Shown here one piece after another: positions 26,732 through 35,400 of a stretch of DNA of 64,000 nucleotides. This DNA is from Nocardia blacklockiae (GTDB lineage Bacteria > Actinomycetota > Actinomycetes > Mycobacteriales > Mycobacteriaceae), in contig NZ_JADLRJ010000013.1 of assembly GCF_015477355.1 (NCBI RefSeq), positions 1-64,000 on the forward strand. The letters are read 5' to 3'. Every line of letters starts with the position of its first letter. The stretch's first letter is position 1. The position numbers and the translations under genes were made by a program. The notes beneath the pieces are model-generated. The model ran no database searches, was not told the DNA's origin, and saw only the letters and a program-made list of their open reading frames with translations.

Positions 26732-27634
26732 TTACCTACGGGCGCAAACCGGAGGACCGGGCGCAGGCTCGAGGCGAAAATCTGATTCGTCGTGGAGGGT
26801 GGGCGAATTCGCCAGCAGGACGACGCCGGTAATTACAATGGCGGCGGCGAGGGCGAGGGGCAGCGGGTCCGGATAGACCGTCGTGGCGAAGAGAGTGAGC
26901 CCGGCGGTGTAGCTGAGAACCGGATCGGTGACCGTCATGGTGGTGAGCGCGGTGGGCAGAGAACCACGGGCGAAGGCTTCCTGCGTGAGCACCCCGCCGA
27001 TCACGGTCGAGAACGGCACACCGACCCACGCCCAACTCCACTGCGGCAGTGCGGGAGTCGCCACCGCGACCAGGACCGCCGTTGTCGCGATACAGCACCC
27101 GGCCGCCATCGCGGTGAGCATCGACCGCGGCTGCGTCGTCCCCGCCCGCCACGCCGCCCCGAGCAGCACCACCACCGCGACAACCACCGCTCCCCCAGCG
27201 ATCGGCAACCGCTCCATCCGCACCGATCCGATCGAAACATCTTGCGCTACAAGGAGTGCCAACCCACCGCAGACCGCCACCGTCCCCGCCCAATCCCGGC
27301 GCAGCAACCGAATCCGCCGACGCCGCGCCGCGATCGGCAACGCGAACAACAACTGCACCACCAGCAGCGCCTGCACCGTCGAGATCGCCCCGTACCGCAA
27401 AGCTGCGGCGTGACAGGCGAATCCGAGCACACCGCACCCCTGACCGAGCAACCAGCGCCGACTGGTGAACAGGGTGCGCGCGATCCCGGCCACCGCCAGC
27501 CGCCCCGCCGCACCGTCCAGCGCGAGCGTCGCCCCGCGCGCACTCCCCTGCTGCCAGGCCGCCGACACCGCGAACAGCAGGGCGGCCAGCAGCGCCAGCG
27601 CGCCACCGGCCGCCCCGGCGCCGAGCGTGATCAC
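26732..27634 (-). CDS. DMT/EamA family transporter
   Basis: A 300-residue membrane protein with about nine to ten hydrophobic helices arranged as two repeats (for example GGALALLAALLFAVSAAWQQG and LAAAIVITGVVLLANSP). Loops such as ALRYGAISTVQALLVVQLLF and TDPVLSYTAGLTLF fit the drug/metabolite transporter superfamily. It ends 16 bp from the GT4 gene on the other strand. The substrate is unknown; a link to the glycan genes is possible but only by position. Confidence 0.85.
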   Translation of the reverse strand: MITLGAGAAGGALALLAALLFAVSAAWQQGSARGATLALDGAAGRLAVAGIARTLFTSRRWLLGQGCGVLGFACHAAALRYGAISTVQALLVVQLLFALPIAARRRRIRLLRRDWAGTVAVCGGLALLVAQDVSIGSVRMERLPIAGGAVVVAVVVLLGAAWRAGTTQPRSMLTAMAAGCCIATTAVLVAVATPALPQWSWAWVGVPFSTVIGGVLTQEAFARGSLPTALTTMTVTDPVLSYTAGLTLFATTVYPDPLPLALAAAIVITGVVLLANSPTLHDESDFRLEPAPGPPVCARR

Positions 27635-27690
27635 ACGCCCATCCTCGACGACACCGGTTAATCCCAGATGTCGCCGGTGTGGAGCGTCGA

Positions 27691-29142
27691 CTACTTGTAG
27701 GTCGCCAGGCAGGCGCCCTCGCCGTCGAGCACGCCGGTCCGGAATGCCTCCAGCCGCTGGTAGCCGCTGGGCACCAGCTTGCCGTCCACGTCGCTGGCGG
27801 CCAGGCCGTCGGACAGCAGCCCGGACACGGCGGAGTCGAGATCACCCGAGGTCAGCCTGGGGTCGCTGGCCGGGTCGCTGAGCCTGGTGGTGATCACCCC
27901 CGACAGGCACGCGGTGCGCAGACCGGCGGTATCCGCGCCCCTCAGCGGCATATTGCGATCCTTCTCCACGGCGAGCGCGTATCGGGAGATGAACACCAGG
28001 AAGGCGTTGTAGTTGCCCTCCACCATGGCCGACAGCGGCTCGTCCGCGCCGGGCAGCGCTCCGGCACGCGCGGCCAAGCCGGGCACATTCGTGCCGATCC
28101 GGTTCGCGGCGGGGCAGTACGACACCGGCTCGATCCCGGTGTCGGCCGGGCACTCTCGCACGATGCCGGAGTAGTCGTACTGCGGCGGCTGCGACACCGG
28201 GTAGATCCTGGTCAGCGCCTGCGCGACCAGATCGAGGGACGGCGCGTCGACCGGGAGCTGGTTCTCCTGGTCGCCTTCCTCGAAGCTGGTGGGCAGCCCG
28301 CCGCGGCGCTCCTTGATCTCCTTCTTGTTGATCGTCTTGCAGCCCTCGGTGCCGTCCTGCCAGCCGATCTGCACCGCGGTCACCCGCTCGAAGGCCGAGC
28401 CGTGCGAGTTGTTCTTGCCCTCCGGGTCGTGGTCGCGGACGGCGACCGCCGCGCCCAGCACACCGTTGAGCCCGTCGGTGGTGTTGAGCGTGAAGTGCGC
28501 CGAATTCCCCTCCGCGACCTGGCGCAGGAAGACACCGGCGAAGCAGTCCGCCTGCTGCTCCAATACCAGTGTGGGCGTGAGGAACCCGTTGAGCCGGGCC
28601 TGATCCTGCAGCGAGTGGCCGTACTCGTGGGCGAGCACCATCACCACCGCCATCTTCCCGTACTTGTCGGTGATCAGCGGTAGCAGCTTGCCCCGGTCCC
28701 AGCCGATGGTCTTGTCCAGCTTGCAATAGGCGGCGTTGACCATGTGATAGGTCGTGGACTTGCAGAATTTCACCGCCTGCTCCTCGGGGGCGCGCGCGTC
28801 CCAGGAGATGAAGCGGTCCACGGGCTTGAACGTGCCCTTGAAGAACTTCGGATACTCGGCGCTCCAGTAGTCCTGCAGGTCCGACAGCGTGTTCAGGGCC
28901 AGCCGGTCCATCTCGCCGCCGTCGCCGTTCTCGGCCTGGAGCGGCGCGTCGGGTACGCCCGCGCGCGGGCCGCTGGGTCCGCCGCCCTGGGCCGCGCCGG
29001 CCACCTCCCACGGATTGCCCTGGTCGGTGGCCGCGGCCTGCTGCACCGCGGTGCCCGCCTCCCCGCCGCAACCGGCCAGCGCCGCGATCAGCACCAGCAG
29101 TCCCGCGAGCGCCACGAACCGCGGGCGTATGTGTCGTATCAA
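27691..29142 (-). CDS. Neutral zinc metallopeptidase lipoprotein (YpfJ-like)
   Basis: A 483-residue lipoprotein: MIRHIRPRF, a hydrophobic core, then lipobox LAGC. The peptidase domain has LAHEYGHSLQ (HExxH zinc site), EQQADCFAGVFL with the third ligand region, and Cys pairs. TTG at 29142 is chosen as start because GGGGAGG lies exactly 7 bases upstream; GTG codons at 29163/29166 lack this. The protein is anchored outside the membrane. Its substrate is unknown. It is monocistronic. Confidence 0.82.
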   Translation of the reverse strand: MIRHIRPRFVALAGLLVLIAALAGCGGEAGTAVQQAAATDQGNPWEVAGAAQGGGPSGPRAGVPDAPLQAENGDGGEMDRLALNTLSDLQDYWSAEYPKFFKGTFKPVDRFISWDARAPEEQAVKFCKSTTYHMVNAAYCKLDKTIGWDRGKLLPLITDKYGKMAVVMVLAHEYGHSLQDQARLNGFLTPTLVLEQQADCFAGVFLRQVAEGNSAHFTLNTTDGLNGVLGAAVAVRDHDPEGKNNSHGSAFERVTAVQIGWQDGTEGCKTINKKEIKERRGGLPTSFEEGDQENQLPVDAPSLDLVAQALTRIYPVSQPPQYDYSGIVRECPADTGIEPVSYCPAANRIGTNVPGLAARAGALPGADEPLSAMVEGNYNAFLVFISRYALAVEKDRNMPLRGADTAGLRTACLSGVITTRLSDPASDPRLTSGDLDSAVSGLLSDGLAASDVDGKLVPSGYQRLEAFRTGVLDGEGACLATYK

Positions 29143-29367
29143 ATTGTTCGCCTCCCCGTTCACCACTGAAAACGCACCCGGACCACGACGATCCGGTTCC
29201 GCGCCAGCGGTCCCCCCGTCTCCGAGCGCACACATCGTAATCGCACACCGCGCCGATAGCGCAACGTTCACTCGGCTCCACGCACGGGAAGTTCGGCTTG
29301 TGAGAAGCGGCGCACGGGATACGCGACGTGGCGGCACACTCGCCGGGGTGAGCGGGCGGCGCGTGCC

Positions 29368-30594
29368 TCAGGCGAGCCTGGCGGCACGCGCGTTCAAATA
29401 CCGCTGCTGCGGCAGACTTCTCGCCTTCGACGCCGCCGCACGGTACGCGTCCCGCGCACCCTCGCTGTCGCCCAGCAACTCTCGCAGGTGTCCGCGCACG
29501 GCGTCGACGCGGTGATCGTCGGGCAAGCGCCCCGCGACCTCTTCGACCAGCTTGAGCCCGGCGGCCGGGGTGCGCGACATAGCCACCGCCACAGCGTGGT
29601 TCAGCCGCACGACGGGATTGTCGCCGAAGTCCAGCAGGCGCTCGTAGAGCAGAGTGATCTGCGGCCAGTCGGTCGAGCCGTAGTCGGGCGCTTCGTCGTG
29701 CAGGGCCGCGACGGCCGCCTGTAGTTGATAGGGACCGACGGGGCCGCACGGCAGCGCGGCGGTGATCAGCGCGACGCCTTCCGCGATATCGGCTGCGCGC
29801 CAGCGACTCCGGTCCTGCTCCTCCATCGGGATCAGCTCGCCCGACGGTCCGGACCGCGCCGGGCGGCGCGCATCGGTGAGCACCATGAGCGCCAGCAGCC
29901 CCGCCACCTCGCTCTCCGCGGGCAGCAGCCGGTGCAGTATCCTCGCCAACCTTATTGCCTCCGAGGACAATTCGACCCGATGCAGCTCAGGCCCGGAGGT
30001 CGTGGCGTAACCCTCGGTGAAGATCAGATACAGCACGTGCAGGATCGCTCTCAGCCGCTCGGCGCGTTCGGCCGCCGAGGGCGCCGCGAAGCGAATTCCG
30101 CTGTCGGCGACCGTCTTCTTGGCCCGGGTGATGCGCCGCGTCATCGTCGCCTCGGAAACCAGGAAGGCGCGGGCGATCTCGGCGGTGGTGAGGCCGCCGA
30201 CGGCCCGCAGCGTCAGCGCGATCTGCGCGGACGCGGACAGCGCCGGGTGGCAGCACATGAACAGCAGGATCAGCGTGTCGTCGGCGTCGCCGGGACGGTC
30301 GGCCGCCGGTGCCAGCCAGTCGTCTGGCAGCCTGCGCCGCACCACGGTGTCCTCGCGGGCGCGCCGGGCCTGTTCACTGCGCAGCAGGTCCGTCAGCCGC
30401 CGCGAGCCGACGGCGATCAGCCAGCTCAGCGGCCGCTCCGGCAAGCCGTCGCGGGGCCACGCGGTCGCGGCGGCCAGCAGCGCCTCCTGCACCGCGTCCT
30501 CGGCGAGGTCGAAATGGCCGAAGCGGCGCACCAGCGCACCGAGAACCTGCGGCGCGGAGTCGCGCAGCAGGCCGTCGAACTCGGTGCGCGACAT
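29368..30594 (-). CDS. ECF RNA polymerase sigma factor, YCII-associated type (ECF42-like)
   Basis: A 408-residue sigma factor. Region 2 (LGALVRRFGHFDLAEDAVQEALLAA) and region 4 (LTTAEIARAFLVSEATMTRRI) are followed by a long C-terminal TPR-like extension (~200-408, DUF6596) with NHAVAVAM and LPQQRYLNAR. This architecture is typical of sigma factors found next to YCII/DGPF domain genes and lacking an anti-sigma factor; the extension itself is thought to control activity. The ATG overlaps the stop of the YCII gene (TGATG), so the two are translationally coupled. Confidence 0.9.
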   Translation of the reverse strand: MSRTEFDGLLRDSAPQVLGALVRRFGHFDLAEDAVQEALLAAATAWPRDGLPERPLSWLIAVGSRRLTDLLRSEQARRAREDTVVRRRLPDDWLAPAADRPGDADDTLILLFMCCHPALSASAQIALTLRAVGGLTTAEIARAFLVSEATMTRRITRAKKTVADSGIRFAAPSAAERAERLRAILHVLYLIFTEGYATTSGPELHRVELSSEAIRLARILHRLLPAESEVAGLLALMVLTDARRPARSGPSGELIPMEEQDRSRWRAADIAEGVALITAALPCGPVGPYQLQAAVAALHDEAPDYGSTDWPQITLLYERLLDFGDNPVVRLNHAVAVAMSRTPAAGLKLVEEVAGRLPDDHRVDAVRGHLRELLGDSEGARDAYRAAASKARSLPQQRYLNARAARLA

Positions 30595-30998
30595 CAGATC
30601 TCGCCCGCGGACTCCGCGATCGGCCGGATGTCGGCGTAGGCGCGGGCCCAGGCCTCCTCGGGCGCGGGGCACTTCCCCAGGCGCGCCGCGATCTCGGTGG
30701 CGCGGTCGAAGCTCTCGCACTCCACGATCCAGTAGCCGGCGAGCACCTCCTCGGTCTCGGCGTAGGGCCCGTCGGTGACGAACGCGGAGCCGTCCCGATT
30801 GCCGACCCGGCGGGTATGCACCGGCGCGACCAGGCCGCGGGTTTCCACCAGTTCCCCGGACTCCTCCAGTTCCTTGTTGAACCCCGTCATGAACTCCGCC
30901 ATCGCGGCGAAGTCCTCGGACGTCCAGACCGAGCCGCCGTTGCCCGAGAGCCCGTCGTAGTCCTGCTGCGATGCGTAGCTGAGAATCATGTACTTCAC
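30594..30998 (-). CDS. YCII/DGPF domain protein
   Basis: A 134-residue protein that starts KYMILSYASQQ and carries the conserved VTDGPYAETEEVLAGYWIVE, the DGPF-type motif of YCII-related proteins. The second GTG (30998) is chosen because AAGGAG lies 5 bases upstream; the first GTG at 31004 would overlap that site. It is always seen as partner of this sigma factor type and is probably a small enzyme or ligand sensor in the same response. It is divergent from a TetR gene. Confidence 0.88.
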   Translation of the reverse strand: MKYMILSYASQQDYDGLSGNGGSVWTSEDFAAMAEFMTGFNKELEESGELVETRGLVAPVHTRRVGNRDGSAFVTDGPYAETEEVLAGYWIVECESFDRATEIAARLGKCPAPEEAWARAYADIRPIAESAGEI

Positions 30999-31091
30999 GA
31001 TCACTCCTTCTCGACCGGCGCCCCGTCGGCGCCTCTCACCAGGTACGTCGGAGCCGCCCTCCAGTTTCGGACACGGCGGGCGCGAACATTA

Positions 31092-31108
31092 CGGAACCCT
31101 TGGTTCCG
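31092..31108. promoter_or_regulatory. Palindromic operator 1 of the TetR-DoxX operon
   Basis: CGGAACC (31092-31098) and GGTTCCG (31102-31108) are perfect inverted repeats around CTT. The half-site GGAAC is the same as in the second palindrome 30 bp downstream. It lies between the divergent YCII and TetR genes. Confidence 0.65.
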
Positions 31109-31119
31109 CATGTGCTACA

Positions 31120-31140
31120 TTCGGAACCGTGAGTTCCGAA
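31120..31140. promoter_or_regulatory. Palindromic operator 2 overlapping the TetR start codon
   Basis: TTCGGAAC (31120-31127) and GTTCCGAA (31133-31140) are perfect inverted repeats around a 5-bp spacer that contains the GTG start (31129). The centre is 30 bp from the centre of operator 1, close to three helical turns. Two such sites suggest cooperative autorepression by the TetR protein. Confidence 0.65.
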
Positions 31141-31731
31141 ACCGGGCCGCGTCCCGGGCGACCGCTCTCCACCGAGACCGACCGCGCGGTGCGGGAGGCC
31201 ACGCTCACCCTGCTGGCCGAGGTCGGCTATGCGGGGCTGCGGGTGCAGGAGGTAGCGGATCGCGCCGGCGTCGGCAAGGCCGCGCTGTATCGGCGCTGGC
31301 CGTCGAAGGCGGCGCTGGCGCTGCACCACCTGATCGGCGACCTGCGGCCGCGCGAGTACCGCGACACCGGCAGCCTGCGCGGCGACATACGAGAGGTGGC
31401 AAGGGATTTCGTCGCCCGCATGGGTCACCCGCGGGTGCGCTCGGTGCTGCCGGAGATGATGGTCGACCTGCTACACGACCGCGCCCTGCACAGCGTGTTC
31501 GAGGAGGTCTGCCTGCTGCCGGAGCAGGATCTCATCCACCGCGTCGCCGCCCGCGCGATGGAGCGCGGCGAACTCGCCGCCCTGCCCGACTTGCGGTGGG
31601 CGCACGCACAATTCGCCGGGCCGGTGTTCCTGTGGCTGCACCTGCTCGGCGGCGAGAACGACCCGGCCCTCGCGGACCGGGTCGCGAATTCGGTGGCGGC
31701 CGCGTGGCTACACCCTGAGGAGAACACATGA
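31129..31731 (+). CDS. TetR family transcriptional regulator
   Basis: A 200-residue repressor. The helix-turn-helix occupies ~20-65 (VGYAGLRVQEVADRAGVGKAALYRRW), and the C-terminal domain resembles TetR_C_16/11 type (VLPEMMVDLLHDRALHSVF). The GTG start lies within an inverted repeat, a sign of a leaderless, autoregulated transcript. Its ATGA stop overlaps the doxX-like gene, so both form an operon. By position it could also control the divergent YCII-sigma operon. Confidence 0.88.
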   Translation: MSSETGPRPGRPLSTETDRAVREATLTLLAEVGYAGLRVQEVADRAGVGKAALYRRWPSKAALALHHLIGDLRPREYRDTGSLRGDIREVARDFVARMGHPRVRSVLPEMMVDLLHDRALHSVFEEVCLLPEQDLIHRVAARAMERGELAALPDLRWAHAQFAGPVFLWLHLLGGENDPALADRVANSVAAAWLHPEENT

Positions 31732-32087
31732 ACACCTGGTTGTGGGTGGGGCAGATCGTCCTCGCCGCGTCCTTCGTCCTCGGCGGACTCGTGAAAGTCG
31801 CACTCCCCAAAGAGAAATTGCGCGGCGGGATGCCGTGGGTCGACGACCTGTCCCAGCGCGCCGTGGCCGGTATCGGCGCGGTGGAGGTGCTCGGCGGCGC
31901 CGGAGTGGTGCTGCCCTGGGCCACCGGGATCGCCCCGATACTCACCCCGATCGCGGCGGTCGGACTGGCGCTGGTGATGGTCGGCGGCTTCGCGACGCAT
32001 CTCCGCCGCGCCGAATACGCCCGGTCGCTGTCCAATGTCGTGCTGTTTGTCGTCGCCGTTCTGGTAGCGATCGGGCGGTTCACCTGA
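31728..32087 (+). CDS. DoxX family membrane protein
   Basis: A 119-residue protein with four membrane helices (MNTWLWVGQIVLAASFVLGG; AVAGIGAVEVLGGAGVVLP; ILTPIAAVGLALVMVGG; VVLFVVAVLVAIG). The spacing and the G-x-K--LP motif match the DoxX/DUF4870-like group linked to redox stress and quinone metabolism. It overlaps the TetR gene by 4 bp (ATGA) and is therefore translationally coupled and likely the main target of that regulator. Confidence 0.85.
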   Translation: MNTWLWVGQIVLAASFVLGGLVKVALPKEKLRGGMPWVDDLSQRAVAGIGAVEVLGGAGVVLPWATGIAPILTPIAAVGLALVMVGGFATHLRRAEYARSLSNVVLFVVAVLVAIGRFT

Positions 32088-32198
32088 CCCGCTCGAAGCT
32101 GGCACGCGGCGCTTGCGGGTTCACCTGACCCGCTCGAGCGGGCACGTGGCGCTTGCGGGTTCACCTGACCCGCTCGGAGCGGGCACGTGGCGCTTGCG
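32078..32198. repeat. 41-bp direct repeat, 3 copies
   Basis: Three consecutive units (41, 40 and 41 bp) begin GTTCACCTGACCCGCTCG and end GGCGCTTGCGG. The first starts within the last codons and stop of the doxX-like gene. Each unit contains an internal inverted repeat (CCCGCTC / GAGCGGG). The last copy runs into the remnant of an alpha/beta hydrolase gene. Confidence 0.85.
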
Positions 32199-32290
32199 GG
32201 TAGCGGGGAACCGCTGGTGCTGCTGCACGGCTGGCCACAGCACTGGTGGCAATACCTACTGGCCTCTCGTTATCCGCGTCGGGCGTGGCG
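32187..32290 (+). pseudogene. Alpha/beta hydrolase, N-terminal remnant
   Basis: Right after the 41-bp repeats one frame reads LAGSGEPLVLLHGWPQHWWQ, the characteristic oxyanion-hole strand and HGWP motif of epoxide hydrolase-like alpha/beta hydrolases. The similarity is lost after about 30 codons, and neither the start nor the nucleophile elbow is present. The rest of the gap to 32459 shows no recognisable gene. I read it as the decayed 5' part of a hydrolase gene, cut at both ends. Confidence 0.55.
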
Positions 32291-32459
32291 CTACATCGCG
32301 CTGAACACGGCGAGTACTTCGTGCCCGCACCTCGGGTGCTCGCGCGTGGCGTGCGACTGTGGCACGTCGCGGCCAACGCCGCCCCGGCCGTCCCTCCAAA
32401 GGAGGGGACGGAGCCTTCCGTCCGCGATGAACCGCCACTGCACGGGATTTGCGGGCTGA

Positions 32460-35400
32460 TCAGCTGGCAGGTTGCGAATCTTGGTGCTCGACAACGTTTT
32501 TCGAGGCGGCTTCCGCCAGTGCGTCGTGCAGTAGCTTCGCCGTATTTCCGGCGCGTTTGCCGCGCAGGATCACCTCTGTGAAGCCGTCGACGAGCGCCTG
32601 CGCGGGGTCCAAGGCGTTGTATCCGCCGTTGCCGCCGTGCAGGGAATCGGTGAGCGCGGCCTGCCAGGCCTTGTCGTGCGCCCGGAAATTGCCCGCACGG
32701 TCGAGGGCACGGGCATACTCCTGCACCACAGCGGTGTACACCGCGCGCTCGAACTTGCGCCGGAACCACCGCGGTTCCTCGGCAGAGCCCTGGCGCACCA
32801 GGGTTTCGTCGAGAACCAGCCAGAAACCGCTGCCGCCCTCCGCACGCGGTCCCGGCCCGGACGGCTGCACCACGCCGAGCGTGCCGGGCCCCAACTCACC
32901 GATCTCTATACCGCGCACCGGAATCGGATACTTCGCGTGCAACTCGTCAAGAGCCGACGCGATGACCCGAGCCGTGCGGGGGTCGATCCCGTCCCGATCG
33001 CAGCCGACGATCTCCAGGGTGCGGACGGGCTGCTGCGGGTTCGGTGCGGGCTCGGTGTGCAGGGGGTTGGCCGGGAGGCGTTCCGTCGACGGGGCATCCG
33101 ACAGCAGGGAGTCCACCGACTGAGATCGAGTCGGCGGAGGTTCCGACAGCAGGGAGTTTGCCGACGCAGATTGGGATGGTGGGCGTTGCGCCAGCGGGGG
33201 GTCCGACAGCAGGGAGGCCACCGACGCAGATGGGGACGGCGGGCGTTGCGCCGACAGGGGTTCCGACAGCGTGGGGCGAGGCGGCAGCAGGTCTCCCGGC
33301 AGCGGGTCGCCCAACAAGCGCGCGGCGGGTTCTGCCGCTGGGGGCACATCTGTCGAAGGTTTCAGCGGGGCACCCGGCAGTGGATCCGTCGGCGCGGTCT
33401 CGGCCGGGACACGTTCTGTTCTCGGGGTTTTCGGAGGGCGAGGTCGCAGGAGATCCGTCGACGACGGATCGGGCAAGAAGGGCTGCTTCGGAAGACGTTC
33501 CGCTGGCGTAGGTTCCGGGGGCGGCAGGGGGGACTGCACGCTCTCCTCCGGCAATGGGGTCGCCCCCGCGACCGAGTGCGTCGTCCTGGGTTCAGGCGTA
33601 AGACGTTCCGCCGACGAAGGTTTCGGCGGCCGGGCTCGCAGCAAATCCTTCGACGACGGATCAGGCAGGAACGGCTGCCTCGGAAGCCGTTCTCCCGACG
33701 CAGGTTCGGGCGGCGACAACGTGGACTGTGAGTCGCCCCTCACCAGCGGCTCCGCCGGCCCGGATTCGGCCGCAGATTGTTCCACCGACGAAGCCTTCGG
33801 CGGCCGAGGCCGCAGCAGATCCCTCGACGACGGATTGGGCAGGAACGGCTGCCTTGGAGGACGTTCCGCCGAAGCAGGTTTCGGCGGCAACAACGGTGGC
33901 CCCGAGTGTTCCTCGGGCGGCGAGCCGACCGGCCCGGATTCGGGCGCAGGTTGTTCCGCCGACGAAGGCTTTGGAGGCCGAGGCCGCAGCAGGTCCGTGG
34001 ACGACGGATCCGCCAAGAACAGCTGCCTCGAAAGCCCCTCCCCCGACGCAGGTTTCGGTGGCAACAACGTGGAACCCGAGTGTTCCTCCGGCAGCGGGCC
34101 GACCGGCTCGGGTTCGGACGCGACAGGTTCTCTGGGCTTCGGAGGCCGCAGAAGGCCCGACGTCGAGGGATCGGCCAGCAACGACTTGGCTGGAAGCCGG
34201 TTCGCCGGAACATGTCTCGGAAGCTGAGGTGGGAGGTCGGGAAGTTTCGCCTGCCGGGGCTCGGCCTGAGCATGCTCTGCTGGCACACGCTCAACCGGCG
34301 GAGCCTCGGCCGTCAACCCATGTTGAGCAGTGTCGGACTCGTCCCTCGGAGACTTAGCGGGCGCAGGCTCGGCCTCAGCCGAGAAGGGCTGCACCGGCCC
34401 ATACTGGGCGAGCACCGCCTCGCCCGGCGACGGTTGCGCAGGCACGTGCTCGGCAAGCACCGGCTCGACGGGCGCCGGTTGCGCAGGCGGGCGCTCGGCA
34501 AGCACGGGCTCGCCTGGCGACAATTGCGCAGGCACGTGCTCGGCAAGCAGCGGCTCGCCCGGCGACAAGTGCGCAGACGCATGCTCTACCAGCACCGGCT
34601 CGCCCGGCGGCAGTTGGGCAGGCGGGCACTCGGCAAGCACCGGCTCCACTGGCAGCTGTTGCGCAGGCGGGCGCTCGGCAAGTACCGGCTTCACTGGCGA
34701 CAGTTCCGCTGGCACGAGCTCACTCGGCACAGCATCAGGAGGCGCAGACTCGTTCGCGGGCGGCCCGGCCAGGGGGTGTTCGACTGGCGGAGGTTGTGTT
34801 TCGACCGACGGCGGTTGGGCCGGGGCATTCTTCGCGGGGTCGGGTGGTGATGGTTGAACCGAGGGAGGTTCGACTGGGAGGGGTTGCGCTCGTAATGCTT
34901 CCGCCGCCGGGGAATGGGCCGATACCTGCGCGGTCGCCGCGGGGCGAGGCGGAGCTGGCCGAACTTGCCGACGACTGCCCGAGAGTCGTTCGGCGGGTAT
35001 GGGTTTGCCGGTGCTGCGCAGGTAGGACGGCCGCGAATCAGGGTCACGTGCAGGCTCGTGCGGTGCGAGTGGCCGCGCGGCGGGCGAATCGGTGTCAGCG
35101 GGGGGAGCGGGCGCGTGAGCCACGGCCGACATTGCGGGCCCGGGCGCTGAAACCGACGCCACAGCGGGCGTATCCGCGGCCGCGGACCCCGCCGCCGCGG
35201 GAGCGGCCACGCGTCTCGACCACGGCGTGGGAGCAGGTTTGCGCGATGAAGGGCTGGACGGAGGAAGGCGGACGGTGAGCGAATCCGGTTGTGCAGCTGC
35301 TGTTTCCGACGGAGCCGAAGCCCTCGCAGCCGCCGAAAACTCGGACGCCGCGCCTCCCGGCCCCACCGACGTCTCCGACACCGACGACATCCTCGGAGTC

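Noticed and set aside
33271-34850. Several 150-360-codon plus-strand frames opposite the repeat protein
   Set aside because: They arise because the repeats keep all frames open; no independent start signals. The minus-strand frame has a ribosome binding site and a globular end.
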